Shown here piece after piece: positions 1 to 7,986 of a stretch of DNA of 40,812 nucleotides. Location of the stretch: contig JANDJZ010000381.1 in the NCBI GenBank assembly GCA_027943245.1, positions 1 through 40,812 on the forward strand, written 5' to 3'. Origin of the DNA: Acanthamoeba sp. SK_2022b (Eukaryota; Discosea; Longamoebia; Acanthamoebidae). The notes under the pieces were generated by a model, which searched no databases, was not told the DNA's origin, and was given only the letters and a program-made list of their open reading frames with translations. Both the position numbers and the translations under genes were made by a program. Numbering within the stretch: the stretch's first letter is position 1; each line of letters begins with the position of its first letter.

Positions 1-438
1 CTGGTGGCCACGGGCATCGAAGACCGCCATGCCGAGGCGCTGCGCCGCGGCCTCATCGCCCAGGTCGCCAGCGACCAATGGGACCTGAGCAGCACGCACC
101 AGCCGGGCCGCTGGATGGTTTACATGGGCAAGTTCCCCGACGCCGAATTCCTGGAACGCAAGCGCGCCGAACTGCGCGCCCGCAAGATCGATTTCGACCG
201 TGCGGGCGGCGCGCTGGAGCCGGGCCTGTCGCTGGGCCGCTTTTCCACCGAGGAAGCGGCCACGCGCGAGCTGACCAACTTCGCGCGCCAGGGCGTGCGC
301 ACGGCCCGCGTGGTGCAGGAGCGCCCCGACATCACGCTCTACACCCTGCGCCTGCCCCAGGCCACGCCCGCACTGCGCAGCCAGGTCGAGGCCATGGGCG
401 GCAAGGCCTTCGAGGGCAAGCCGTTCAAACCCTGCTGA
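1..438 (+). CDS. SPOR-domain-like protein, C-terminal part (5' truncated)
   Basis: The reading frame is open to the first base of the window, so this is the C-terminal end of a longer gene. About 145 residues are visible. The stretch WMVYMGKFPDAEFLERKRAEL, followed by a second half with ALEPGLSLGRFSTEEAATREL, resembles the two beta-alpha repeats of a SPOR (sporulation-related) peptidoglycan-binding domain, where xxGxFxxxxxA motifs recur. In the family, SPOR proteins bind denuded glycan strands at the septum, usually with an N-terminal membrane anchor, which would lie outside the window. The gene ends at a strong bidirectional hairpin shared with the convergent neighbour. The domain call rests on motif rhythm only and is moderately certain. 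Confidence 0.6.
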   Translation: MVATGIEDRHAEALRRGLIAQVASDQWDLSSTHQPGRWMVYMGKFPDAEFLERKRAELRARKIDFDRAGGALEPGLSLGRFSTEEAATRELTNFARQGVRTARVVQERPDITLYTLRLPQATPALRSQVEAMGGKAFEGKPFKPC

Positions 439-460
439 ACCCGTTGGGCACGCCATGCGA

Positions 461-495
461 AAAGGCCCGCGATCACAGGATCGCGGGCCTTTTTC
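461..495. terminator. Bidirectional Rho-independent terminator
   Basis: A perfect 14-bp stem (AAAGGCCCGCGATC at 461-474, loop ACAG, complementary arm 479-492) carries an A-run on its left and a T-run on its right. It lies between two convergent genes and can therefore terminate transcription from both sides. Confidence 0.93.
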
Positions 496-512
496 ATTTC
501 AGCCGCCGCGGG

Positions 513-1445
513 TCAGAGCACGCGCGGGTCGGTGGCCATGAGCTGCTCGACCAATACCTTCAGATCGGTGGTCAGGCGCAGGTAGCCGGCCTGGTCCAGT
601 TCCAGGGTCTGCTCGTTCATGTAGAGCTTGCGGTTGATCTCGATCTGGATGCTGTGGCGGTGCTCGGCAGGCTTGCCGTAGCGGCGCACCAGCTCCACGC
701 CCTTGTAGGGATGGTTGTAGTCCACGCTGTAGCCGCGCTCGCGCAGGAAGGCGCAGATGCGCTCGGACAGCGCGGGGCTGGCCGTGCTGCCGTCGCGGTC
801 GCCGATGACGAAGTCGGCATGCACCAGGCCCGGGTGCAGCGTGGCATGGCTGGCGGCGACGGAAGGCATGGAATGGCAGTTGATGTGGATGCTGTAGCCA
901 TGGCGCGCATGGGCGGCGTCAATGGCGCGCTCCACGGCGGCGTGGTAGGGCTTCCAGCAGCGCTCGATGCGCTGCAGCAGCTCGGAGGCCGGCAACTGGC
1001 GGTCGTAGATGGGCACGCCCTCGTCGGTGAACTTCCAGATCAGGCCCTTGCCCAGGCGAACCTTCTGCAGCACGACCTGGTCGGTGGTGACGGGCAGCGG
1101 CCAGTCGCCTTCGATCATGGTGGTGTCGATCTCGGTGGTGTCGCGGTTGGCATCCAGGTAGATGCGCGGGAAATGCGCCTCCACCCAGCCCACGCCCATG
1201 CCTGGCGCAAAGGCATAGATCTTCTCCACATGCGTGTCCTCGGCCTGGCGCAGCGTGGCCAGCGGCAGGCAGGAGCCGAAGTCCTGCGGGTAGACCGTGC
1301 CGCTGTGCGGCGAGTCCAGCACCACGGCGCTGGTGCCGGCCACGCTGGTCACCATGGGCTGCGCGGCATCGGCCGCGCCGGAGCCTGCCGCGCCGGGCAG
1401 GGATTGCAGGAAGTTCTGACTGATCAGTCGCAGGACGGGATGCAT
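513..1445 (-). CDS. N-formylglutamate amidohydrolase family protein
   Basis: The roughly 310-residue product carries the family's signature segments: LDSPHSGTVYP near the N-terminus, an acidic EDTHVEKIY segment, ANRDTTEIDT and later HINCHSMPS. In known members (HutG type) this zinc-dependent hydrolase converts N-formyl-L-glutamate to glutamate and formate in histidine degradation. No other hut genes are present here, so the substrate is not proven. No start has a good ribosome binding site: GTG at 1478, ATG at 1445 and ATG at 1355 all share the frame. 1445 is chosen as a compromise; the conserved core starts close to 1355. The gene is convergent with the SPOR-like gene across a shared terminator. 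Confidence 0.82.
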   Translation of the reverse strand: MHPVLRLISQNFLQSLPGAAGSGAADAAQPMVTSVAGTSAVVLDSPHSGTVYPQDFGSCLPLATLRQAEDTHVEKIYAFAPGMGVGWVEAHFPRIYLDANRDTTEIDTTMIEGDWPLPVTTDQVVLQKVRLGKGLIWKFTDEGVPIYDRQLPASELLQRIERCWKPYHAAVERAIDAAHARHGYSIHINCHSMPSVAASHATLHPGLVHADFVIGDRDGSTASPALSERICAFLRERGYSVDYNHPYKGVELVRRYGKPAEHRHSIQIEINRKLYMNEQTLELDQAGYLRLTTDLKVLVEQLMATDPRVL

Positions 1446-1538
1446 GAGGAAGTGGTCTATCTCGGTTACGCATTGCACCGCTGCGCTGCGGCCAGCCCGC
1501 CATGAAACTGGCGCGTCCCAGGCCAGGGACGCCGAGCA

Positions 1539-1620
1539 AGGGCCGCCCCGCAGCGAGGGCGTCGTCCCCCTCCCGCGAAGCGAGAGAGGGGGAAGGCGCG
1601 AAGCGCCTCAGGGGGAGCCT
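1539..1620. repeat. GC-rich palindromic intergenic element
   Basis: This stretch directly follows the stop of the Bug-family gene on the minus strand. It has two nested dyads: CCCCCTC paired with GAGGGGG around a GCGAAGCG core (about 1568-1594), and GGCGC-GAA-GCGCC (about 1598-1610) flanked by CCTCAGGGGGA. It resembles multi-copy intergenic palindromes I associate with Comamonadaceae genomes. It probably terminates the Bug gene. Its copy number elsewhere cannot be seen here. Confidence 0.6.
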
Positions 1621-2589
1621 TTAATCCAGCTGGATCTGGGCCGTGGCGGCAATCTTCTTCATCTTGGCCACTTCGCTGGCGATCTGCTTGGTGAAAGCAT
1701 CGCTGCTGGTGCCGGAGATGTACAGGCCCTGGGCAGCCATGCGCTTTTGCACGGCCGGGTCCTTGAGCGCGGCCGCGATGGCCTTTTGCACGCGGGCGAT
1801 CTGCTCGGGCGGCGTGCTCTTGGGGGCCACGAGGCCGAACCAGGAAGGATCGTTCAGGTCGGCGTGGCCGGCTTCGGCGTAGGTCTGCACATCGGGCAGC
1901 ACGTCCAGGCGCTCATGCCAGGACACGGCCAGGGCCTTGACCTTGCCGCCCTTGATGTGGGGCAGCGAGGACGCGACCTGGTCGAAGTACACGGGCACCT
2001 GGCCGCCGAGCACGTCGTTGATGGCCGGGCCTGCACCACGGTAGGGAATGTGCTGCATCTCTGTGCCCGTGCTCTTCATGAACTGGGCGCCCCACATGTG
2101 GCCGATGGTGCCGTTGCCGGGCGTGGCGAAGCTGACCTTGCCGGGGTTGGCCTTCAGGTACTTCACGAACTCGGCAAAGTTGTTGGCAGGCACCAGCTTG
2201 GGGTTGATCACGATCACGCCGGGCGCCTTGACGATCTCGGTCACGCCGACGAAGTCATTGATGGCGTCGTAGGGCAGCTTCTTGAACACGGCAGGGTTCA
2301 CGCCATGGGTGGACAGCGTGGCAATGCCGAAGGTCACGCCGTCGGTGGCACGTGCCACTTCGGCCATGCCGATGGAGCCGCCGGCGCCGGCCTTGTTCTC
2401 GATCACCACCGCCTGGCCGCCCAGCAACTTGGGCAGCACGTCCTGCATGTTGCGCGGGACCATGTCGGTGGAGCCACCAGCAGGGAACGGAACGACGATG
2501 CGCAGGGGACGGGTGGTTTCCTGGGCGAAGGACATTCCAGGAACGACAGAAGAAGCGGCGATGGAAGCAAGGAAATGGCGTCGTTGCAT
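1621..2589 (-). CDS. Bug-family (TctC-like) periplasmic solute-binding protein
   Basis: The 322-residue protein begins with a signal peptide (MQRRHFLASIAASSVVPGMSFAQ), whose twin arginines make Tat export conceivable. It continues with IVVPFPAGGSTDMVPR, the hallmark of the Bug / tripartite tricarboxylate transporter receptor family, then VVIENKAGAGGSIGM and an ending KIAATAQIQLD. Family members bind carboxylates or other small acids in the periplasm. Many are orphans without TctA/TctB membrane subunits, as is the case here. The start has an upstream AAAGATCCT spacer typical of the strand. It is divergent from a LysR regulator 109 bp away that probably controls it. The ligand cannot be deduced. 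Confidence 0.93.
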   Translation of the reverse strand: MQRRHFLASIAASSVVPGMSFAQETTRPLRIVVPFPAGGSTDMVPRNMQDVLPKLLGGQAVVIENKAGAGGSIGMAEVARATDGVTFGIATLSTHGVNPAVFKKLPYDAINDFVGVTEIVKAPGVIVINPKLVPANNFAEFVKYLKANPGKVSFATPGNGTIGHMWGAQFMKSTGTEMQHIPYRGAGPAINDVLGGQVPVYFDQVASSLPHIKGGKVKALAVSWHERLDVLPDVQTYAEAGHADLNDPSWFGLVAPKSTPPEQIARVQKAIAAALKDPAVQKRMAAQGLYISGTSSDAFTKQIASEVAKMKKIAATAQIQLD

Positions 2590-2612
2590 AGGATCTTTCT
2601 TACAAACAAGGT

Positions 2613-2630
2613 CAGATTAAAAGAAATCTG
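2613..2630. promoter_or_regulatory. Dyad CAGATT-N6-AATCTG in the Bug/LysR divergent spacer
   Basis: A perfect 6-bp inverted repeat with a 6-base AT-rich spacer lies 24 bp upstream of the Bug-family start. It is a plausible operator for the divergent LysR regulator or part of the Bug-gene leader. Its role is inferred from position only. Confidence 0.4.
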
Positions 2631-2654
2631 CTCACAAAAAAAGCAAATACTGTG

Positions 2655-2675
2655 CCTGTTAATATTCCGAACAGG
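2655..2675. promoter_or_regulatory. Putative LysR-type operator (T-N11-A dyad)
   Basis: The arms CCTGTT and AACAGG are separated by 9 bases. Within them sits the T-N11-A spacing characteristic of LysR-type regulator boxes. The site is 24 bp before the LysR start and about 65 bp before the Bug start, as expected for an autoregulated divergent pair. Confidence 0.55.
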
Positions 2676-2698
2676 AATAGTTTCATCATATCCCTGTC

Positions 2699-3679
2699 AT
2701 GAGTTTGCGCCGCCTCAACCCGCCCATACATCTGCTGCGCGCCTTCTCCACCGTGGTGCGCTTCGGAGGTGTCTCGCGCGCGGCCGAAGCCTTGCACTTG
2801 ACGCAAAGCGCAGTCAGCAAGCAGATCCAGGAGCTGGAGAAGTGGGTGGGCGTGCCGCTGTTCGAACGCGAGCGCAAGCGCTTGAGCCTGACGCCTGCGG
2901 GCGAACGCTACGAGCGCGCCGTGCGCGCCCTGCTGGGCCAGCTGGAGGCGGCCACCCTCGAACTCATCACCAGCGATGACAGCCGAGGCGCGCTGCACCT
3001 GTCATCGCTGCCGACTTTCGCGGCCAAGTGGCTGATCCCCAGGCTGCCCCAGTTTCAGCAGCGCTATCCACAGATCACGCTGCACTTTGTACCCTACGTA
3101 CACAGCTACCAATTTGACAGTCCGGGTCTGGACTGCGCGATTTTGTTCGGGGACGGGCATTGGAGCGGCGCGCACGCCCACTATCTGGTGGGCCGCCAGG
3201 TGGCGCTGATCGCACCGCCACATGGCACGGGCCCCGAGGCGCGCATCACCACGCCCCAGGACGTGGCGCGCTGCACGCGGCTGCGCCACGTGACCATTGC
3301 CGACGCCTGGGCGCGCTGGAGCGAGGCCCACGGCATCCACGGCATCAGCCCGCTGGCGGGCCCGCAGTTCGACCAGTTCCAGACCATCATCCGCGCCGTG
3401 ATGGCGGGCATGGGCATCGCACTGGTGCCACGCTGCCTGGTGCTTGACGAGCTTGCCGCCGGCCTGGTGAACGAGCCCCTGCCCCAGCACGGCTACCAGA
3501 GCGCCCTGGGCTACTGGCTGTGCTATCCGGCCGACCGTGCCAACCATGGCACGCTGGGCATCTTCCGCAACTGGTTGGTGGACCATGCGGCGCAGACACC
3601 GGGACGGGTGGCGATGGCCCCTGTAGCCCCCGATGCCCCTGCGGCAGCCGGTCAGGCGCCACCTATGCCGCAGGCTTAG
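2699..3679 (+). CDS. LysR-family transcriptional regulator (GcvA-like)
   Basis: The 326-residue protein starts MSLRRLNPPIHLLRAFSTVVRFGGVSRAAEALHLTQSAVSKQI in pieces typical of the GcvA/AmpR branch; the winged helix-turn-helix covers roughly residues 8-67, and VPLFERERKRLSLTPAGE marks its end. Residues about 95-300 form the type-2 periplasmic-binding-like effector domain. It is divergent from the Bug-family gene and probably regulates it. There is no clear ribosome binding site before the ATG. The 3' end overlaps the end of the convergent sensor kinase by 17 bases. The tail after about residue 300 is Ala/Pro-rich and probably disordered. Confidence 0.92.
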   Translation: MSLRRLNPPIHLLRAFSTVVRFGGVSRAAEALHLTQSAVSKQIQELEKWVGVPLFERERKRLSLTPAGERYERAVRALLGQLEAATLELITSDDSRGALHLSSLPTFAAKWLIPRLPQFQQRYPQITLHFVPYVHSYQFDSPGLDCAILFGDGHWSGAHAHYLVGRQVALIAPPHGTGPEARITTPQDVARCTRLRHVTIADAWARWSEAHGIHGISPLAGPQFDQFQTIIRAVMAGMGIALVPRCLVLDELAAGLVNEPLPQHGYQSALGYWLCYPADRANHGTLGIFRNWLVDHAAQTPGRVAMAPVAPDAPAAAGQAPPMPQA

Positions 3680-5162
3680 GCGGCGGCGGCGAGCGCAGTG
3701 CCGTGAAGCGCACGCTGAAGCGTGCGCCCGGTGGCTGCTGGCCCGGATGCGCATCCTCCAGCACCACCTGCCCGCCATGCTGGCGCGCAATCTCCAGCAC
3801 GATGGGCAGGCCCAGGCCCGAGCCATCGGCCTCCGAGCCCAGCACGCGGTAGAACGGCTGGAACACCAGCTCGCGCTCGGCCTCGGGCACGCCCGGCCCC
3901 GAATCCTCCACCTGCAGCAGCAGGACCTGACCAAAAGGATCGGCCAGCACACGCACGGTGACCATGCCCGGCCGGCTGCTGGTGGAAGGCGTGTAGTTGA
4001 TGGCGTTGTCCACGAGGTTGCGCACCAGCTCGGTCAGCAGCGTGGCATTGCCCTGCAGCCAGACGCCGGTGGCCGATGACTCGGCGCCGTCGTATCCCAG
4101 GTCCACATGCTTGTCCATGGCGCGCGGCAGGCAGTCGCGCACCACGTCGGTGACGATGCGCACCAGGTTGCAGGGCTGCATGGCCAGGCCGCGGCCCACG
4201 CCGGCGCTCTCGGCGCGCGCCAGCGCCAGCAACTGGTTCACCGTGTGCGTGGCGCGGATGCTGGAGCGCGCAATCTGTGCCAGGGACTGCCGCAACTCCT
4301 CCGTGCTCACGCCCTCGCGCTGGGCCAGTTCGGCCTGCATGCGCAGCCCGGCCAGCGGTGTCTTGAGCTGGTGGGCCGCGTCGGCCAGGAAGCGCTTTTG
4401 CGTAGCCAGCGAGTCGCCCAGGCGGCCCAGCAGGTCATTGACCGAATCCACCAGCGGCACGACTTCCAGCGGCACGTCCTTGTGGTTGATGGGCGAAAGG
4501 TCCTCGGGCCGGCGCGCGCGGATGCGCTCCTCCAGCCGGTGCAGCGGCTTGATGCCGCGCGCCAGCGCCAGCCACACCAGCAGCGCGGCCAGCGGCAGGA
4601 TGACGAACTGCGGCAGCATCACGCCCTTGATGATTTCCGTGGCCAGCACGCTGCGCTTTTCGCGCGTCTCGGCCACCTGGACCAGGGCCTGCGGTTCGCC
4701 CGGCAGGGGCATGCGCACCCAGACATGGGCCACGCGCAGATCGATGCCGCGAAATTCCGCATCGCGCAACTGCACGGTGCCGCCGGACGGCAAGCCTGGA
4801 GGCGTCGCGCCAGTCAGAGCCTCGTCGGGTTCGGGCGGCGGCGGCAGGTCGCGCTCGCCGGCCAGGTATTCGCCCTTCACGCCCAGCACCTGGAAATACA
4901 CGGTGTCCGATTCGTCGGCACGCAGGATCTCGCTGGCCGACTGCGGCAGGTTGAACAGCACCTTGCCGTGCTGCACCATCACCAGCTGGGCCAGCGCCTG
5001 GGCGTTGTATTCCAGCGCGCGGTCGAAGGGTTTGTTGGCCAGGCCCTGGGCCACCAGCCAGGTCAGCGCCAGGCTCACGGGCCACAGCAGCAGCAGCGGC
5101 GTGAGCATCCAGTCAAGGATCTCGCCGAACAGGGAGCGCTGTTCACGCTGGAAGATTTTCAT
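3663..5162 (-). CDS. tctE: TctE-like sensor histidine kinase
   Basis: From the chosen ATG the protein has 499 residues: TM1 about 20-40, a periplasmic domain about 41-180 that matches the length of the TctE sensor region, TM2 about 183-203, a HAMP-like linker, the H-box with phospho-acceptor His264 (AAHQLKTPLAGLRMQ), the N-box ELVRNLVDNAINYTP (379-392), the G1 box VEDSGPGVP and the G2 box GSGLGLPIV. The frame stays open upstream to 5204, but MKIFQREQ at 5162 is the start typical of the family. In known systems TctE senses citrate or other tricarboxylates and TctD activates tctCBA; here no tctBA is seen, so the input is inferred. The response regulator gene is directly upstream, in the usual regulator-then-kinase order. 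Confidence 0.9.
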   Translation of the reverse strand: MKIFQREQRSLFGEILDWMLTPLLLLWPVSLALTWLVAQGLANKPFDRALEYNAQALAQLVMVQHGKVLFNLPQSASEILRADESDTVYFQVLGVKGEYLAGERDLPPPPEPDEALTGATPPGLPSGGTVQLRDAEFRGIDLRVAHVWVRMPLPGEPQALVQVAETREKRSVLATEIIKGVMLPQFVILPLAALLVWLALARGIKPLHRLEERIRARRPEDLSPINHKDVPLEVVPLVDSVNDLLGRLGDSLATQKRFLADAAHQLKTPLAGLRMQAELAQREGVSTEELRQSLAQIARSSIRATHTVNQLLALARAESAGVGRGLAMQPCNLVRIVTDVVRDCLPRAMDKHVDLGYDGAESSATGVWLQGNATLLTELVRNLVDNAINYTPSTSSRPGMVTVRVLADPFGQVLLLQVEDSGPGVPEAERELVFQPFYRVLGSEADGSGLGLPIVLEIARQHGGQVVLEDAHPGQQPPGARFSVRFTALRSPPPPKPAA

Positions 5163-5257
5163 CGGCGGGCAGCCCCTTACGACGGGTTCACGGCCCCGCG
5201 GCAACCACCACTATGCGCAGGCAAGCCAACCCGGGCCTGACAGCCACGGCAGCGGCC

Positions 5258-5488
5258 TCAGGACGCGATCTTCTCAAGGCAGTAGCCCAGGCCGCGCACG
5301 GTGGCGATGCGGATGGGGCCGCGCTCTATCTTCTTGCGCAGCCGGTGGATGTAGACCTCGATGGCGTTGTTGCTGACTTCGTCGCCCCACTCGCACAGGC
5401 GCTCGACCAACTGGTCCTTGCTGACCAGCCGGCCGGCCCGCTGCAGCAGCACTTCCAGCAGGCCCAGCTCGCGCGCCGACAGCTCGAC

Positions 5489-5545
<57 letters not shown>

Positions 5546-5932
5546 CTTGATGGTGCTGCTGGCGCCGCCCATGCCGCGCCGCGTGAGGGCGCGCACGCGC
5601 GCCTCCAGCTCGGACAGCGCAAACGGCTTGGCCATGTAGTCGTCGGCACCGTAGTCCAGCCCCTGCACGCGCTCCTCCACGCTGTCGGCCGCCGTGAGGA
5701 TGAGCACCGGCAGCGCATCGCCGCGGCCGCGCAGTTTCTTGAGCACTTCGAGACCGTGCATCTTGGGCAGGCCCAGGTCCAGGATCAGCAAATCGAATTC
5801 GCTGCTGGTCATCAGCGCGGTGTCGGCCTCGCTGCCATTGGCCACATGGCTGACCACGGCGCCCGAGCCGCGCAGGCTGCGCAGCAGGCCATCGGCCAGG
5901 ACCTGGTCGTCTTCGGCAATCAGAATGCGCAT
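5258..5932 (-). CDS. tctD: TctD-like OmpR-family response regulator
   Basis: The 224-residue product has a receiver domain (acidic pair E7-D8-D9, phospho-acceptor Asp52 in LLILDLGLPKMHG, LTAAD, MAKPF lysine) and an OmpR/PhoB winged helix that ends NNAIEVYIHRLRKKI and VRGLGYCLEK. The ATG at 5932 is preceded by AGGAGA at good spacing. Longer in-frame extensions upstream have no such site and are rejected. It is co-directional with the kinase gene across a 95-bp gap. By homology it would activate carboxylate-transport genes, possibly the Bug-family gene nearby, although a LysR gene lies between them. Confidence 0.93.
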
Positions 5933-5953
5933 GGGGGATGTCTCCTGTAATGC

Positions 5954-5985
5954 AGGCGCGCTCTGGGAGTTGGAAATGCGCGCCT
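5954..5985. other. Hairpin in the tctD leader / MarR tail
   Basis: AGGCGCGC (5954-5961) and GCGCGCCT (5978-5985) form a perfect 8-bp stem with a 16-base loop between the MarR stop and the tctD start. There is no T-run on the minus strand, so it is not a classical terminator for the MarR gene. It could be a leader structure of tctD. Confidence 0.45.
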
Positions 5986-6032
5986 TTAATTCCCAGGATT
6001 CTAGGATGCGCCCCGCAGCGCGGGCAGGGACC

Positions 6033-6533
6033 TTACCCGAGTGAGCCGCCGCCCGCGTAGGCCTCCAGCCCCAGCGCCACCACGGTGGCGATGTCGTCGC
6101 CGACTTCCTCGCGGAATTCGGCCTCGGCCTGGGAGACGGCGTCATGGAAAGCCTGCAGCCAGGCCAGGCCCGCTGGCGTGAAGCGGATGCGGCGCGCGCG
6201 CGCATCACGCTCGTCGCTCTCGCGCGTGACCAGGCCCCAGGCCTCGCACTGGGTCACCAGGTCGCCCATGGACTGCTTGGTCATGCCTGCGCGCTCTGCC
6301 AGGTCCGTCAGCCGGTCGCCAGCCAGCGACAGATGCCGCGTGATGTGGATATGGGCCGCCCCCACCTTGTCGCGCGCAGCGAGGTTGGACAGTGCCAGCG
6401 GCACCTCAACATCGCGCGCCATGAGCTGCAGCACACGCGCGTCGAACCGCCGCATGGCATGGCCGAGCAACCGGCCCAGGTGGGTCTGGCGCCAGGCGTC
6501 GGCGGGCGGCGTGACAGGGGAAAGCTCACTCAT
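6033..6533 (-). CDS. MarR-family transcriptional regulator
   Basis: The chosen ATG gives 166 residues. The winged helix-turn-helix is visible as LSLAGDRLTDLAERAGMTKQ, then SMGDLVTQCEAWGLVTRESDERDARARRIRFTPAG, with the recognition helix near MTKQSMGDLV and the wing near SDERDARAR. N- and C-terminal helices (LGRLLGHAMRRFDARVLQLM; WLQAFHDAVSQAEAEFREEVG) fit the MarR dimer interface. MarR proteins usually repress nearby or divergent genes on binding small phenolic ligands. The neighbour on the other side is recA, which is not a typical target. A perfect dyad at 6562-6576 may be its operator. The upstream in-frame extension to 6596 is hydrophobic and lacks a binding site. Confidence 0.87.
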   Translation of the reverse strand: MSELSPVTPPADAWRQTHLGRLLGHAMRRFDARVLQLMARDVEVPLALSNLAARDKVGAAHIHITRHLSLAGDRLTDLAERAGMTKQSMGDLVTQCEAWGLVTRESDERDARARRIRFTPAGLAWLQAFHDAVSQAEAEFREEVGDDIATVVALGLEAYAGGGSLG

Positions 6534-6561
6534 GGATGCATTGTGAAGGCAAATCCAACAA

Positions 6562-6576
6562 GTCAGGAAAACTGAC
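6562..6576. promoter_or_regulatory. Dyad GTCAG-N5-CTGAC upstream of the MarR gene
   Basis: A perfect 5-bp inverted repeat with a 5-base spacer (GAAAA) lies about 30 bp before the MarR start. Its size and place suit a MarR autoregulatory operator. This is inference from position only. Confidence 0.35.
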
Positions 6577-6614
6577 CAAAAACACCAACAAATCAAGGCA
6601 GCAAGCCCATAAAC

Positions 6615-6634
6615 TACTGTTCAAGCATCCAGCC
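6615..6634 (+). promoter_or_regulatory. LexA (SOS) box of recA
   Basis: The site reads CTGT-N8-CCAG (CTGT at 6617-6620, CCAG at 6629-6632), one mismatch from the proteobacterial consensus CTGT-N8-ACAG. Its core resembles the Escherichia coli recA operator. It lies 46-66 bp before the recA ATG. A weak -10-like TAAACT ends at 6615 and would be occluded by bound LexA. Confidence 0.75.
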
Positions 6635-6680
6635 TGAATGCAAATACAGAGCTGAATCCATACCCAACCCAGGAGTCCGC

Positions 6681-7784
6681 ATGAACACCGCCGTCACCAC
6701 CGCCAACAGTGAAAAAGCCAAGGCCCTGCAGGCCGCACTCGCCCAGATCGAAAAGCAGTTCGGCAAGGGCACGATCATGCGCCTGGGTGAAGGCGAAGCC
6801 ATCCAGGACATCCAGGTCGTCTCCACCGGCTCGCTGGGCCTGGACATCGCCCTGGGTGTGGGCGGCCTGCCCCGTGGCCGCGTGATCGAGATCTACGGCC
6901 CTGAATCCTCGGGCAAGACCACGCTGACGCTGCAGGTCATCGCCGAAATGCAAAAGCAGGGCGGCACCTGCGCCTTCATCGACGCAGAACACGCGCTGGA
7001 CACCAGCTATGCCCAGAAGCTGGGCGTGAACCTCAACGAAGTGCTGATCAGCCAGCCCGACACCGGCGAGCAGGCCCTGGAAATCGTGGACAGCCTGGTG
7101 CGCTCGGGCGCCGTGGACATGATCGTCGTGGACTCGGTGGCCGCACTGACACCGCGCGCCGAAATCGAAGGCGAGATGGGCGACCAGCTGCCCGGCCTGC
7201 AGGCCCGCCTGATGAGCCAGGCGCTGCGCAAGCTGACCTCCACCATCAAGAAGACCAATTGCATGGTCATCTTCATCAACCAGATCCGCATGAAGATCGG
7301 CGTGATGTTCGGCAGCCCCGAAACCACCACGGGCGGCAATGCGCTGAAGTTCTACGCCTCGGTCCGCCTGGACATCCGCCGCACCGGCACCATCAAGAAG
7401 GGCGACGAAGCCATCGGCAACGAAACCAAGGTCAAGGTCGTCAAGAACAAGGTCTCGCCCCCGTTCAAGACCGCCGAGTTCGACATCCTCTTCGGCGAAG
7501 GCATCTCGCGCGAAGGTGAAATCCTGGACATGGGCGTCAACGCCAAGATCCTCGACAAGTCGGGGGCCTGGTACGCCTACAACGGCGAAAAGATCGGCCA
7601 GGGTCGCGACAACGCCCGCGAATTCCTGCGCGAGAACAGCGGCCTGGCCGTGGAGATCGAGAACAAGGTGCGCGACAGCCTGGGCATCGCCCTGCTGCCC
7701 ACGGCCGGTGGCGATGCCTCCGAAGCCAAGGCCGCCAAGGCGGGCAAGGCCAAGGCCGACAAGGACGGCGTGATCGAGGCCTGA
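6681..7784 (+). CDS. recA: Recombinase RecA
   Basis: The 367-residue protein is full length. It shows the N-terminal helix region ([20 protein letters not shown]), the Walker A motif GPESSGKTT (about residues 73-81), the Walker B / L1 region ([24 protein letters not shown]), the L2 region ([28 protein letters not shown]) and a Lys/Ala-rich acidic-ending C-terminal tail. RecA forms ATP-dependent filaments on single-stranded DNA for homologous recombination and triggers LexA self-cleavage. AGGAG precedes the ATG at good spacing. A LexA box upstream indicates SOS control. recX follows after a hairpin-rich spacer. Confidence 0.99.
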   Translation: MNTAVTTANSEKAKALQAALAQIEKQFGKGTIMRLGEGEAIQDIQVVSTGSLGLDIALGVGGLPRGRVIEIYGPESSGKTTLTLQVIAEMQKQGGTCAFIDAEHALDTSYAQKLGVNLNEVLISQPDTGEQALEIVDSLVRSGAVDMIVVDSVAALTPRAEIEGEMGDQLPGLQARLMSQALRKLTSTIKKTNCMVIFINQIRMKIGVMFGSPETTTGGNALKFYASVRLDIRRTGTIKKGDEAIGNETKVKVVKNKVSPPFKTAEFDILFGEGISREGEILDMGVNAKILDKSGAWYAYNGEKIGQGRDNAREFLRENSGLAVEIENKVRDSLGIALLPTAGGDASEAKAAKAGKAKADKDGVIEA

Positions 7785-7801
7785 GCGCCCAGACCCCTCA
7801 C

Positions 7802-7823
7802 TGCAGGCGCCGCCGCGCCTGCA
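7802..7823 (+). other. Hairpin directly after recA
   Basis: TGCAGGCGC (7802-7810) pairs perfectly with GCGCCTGCA (7815-7823) across a CGCC loop, 18 bp after the recA stop. It has no following T-run, so it may protect the 3' end of the recA message rather than terminate it. Confidence 0.6.
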
Positions 7824-7843
7824 CACACTGTGTTTGCCATCTT

Positions 7844-7871
7844 GGCGCAGGCTCACGTCTGCGCCTTTTTT
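7844..7871 (+). terminator. Rho-independent terminator of recA
   Basis: GGCGCAG (7844-7850) pairs with CTGCGCC (7859-7865) and is followed by six T residues. It lies between recA and recX, so recX would be expressed by read-through, as is known for the recA-recX pair in E. coli, or from its own promoter. Confidence 0.8.
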
Positions 7872-7880
7872 ATCGCCGGG

Positions 7881-7960
7881 ACGCCCCAAGGCAAAAAAGC
7901 GGCCCCCTTGGGGGGCAGCGGACCTTGCGCAGCAAGGGGAGCGTGGGGGCCCTTTTTATT
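7881..7960. repeat. GC-rich palindromic element between recA and recX
   Basis: An outer stem (AGCGGCCCCC at about 7898-7907 with GGGGGCCCT at about 7945-7953) encloses an inner hairpin CCTTGC-GCA-GCAAGG (7923-7937). A-run and T-run flank it (AAAAAA on the left, TTTTT on the right). This resembles multi-copy intergenic elements I associate with Comamonadaceae and can act as a bidirectional terminator. It ends about 12 bp before the recX ribosome binding site. Confidence 0.6.
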
Positions 7961-7986
7961 CGGGACGATTCAGGAGACATTGCCGC

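Noticed and set aside
78..1505. Long plus-strand open frame (475 codons) over the amidohydrolase gene
   Set aside because: It is antisense to a gene with clear family motifs. The composition (Gln/His/Gly/Ala-rich) is typical of shadow frames in high-GC genomes.
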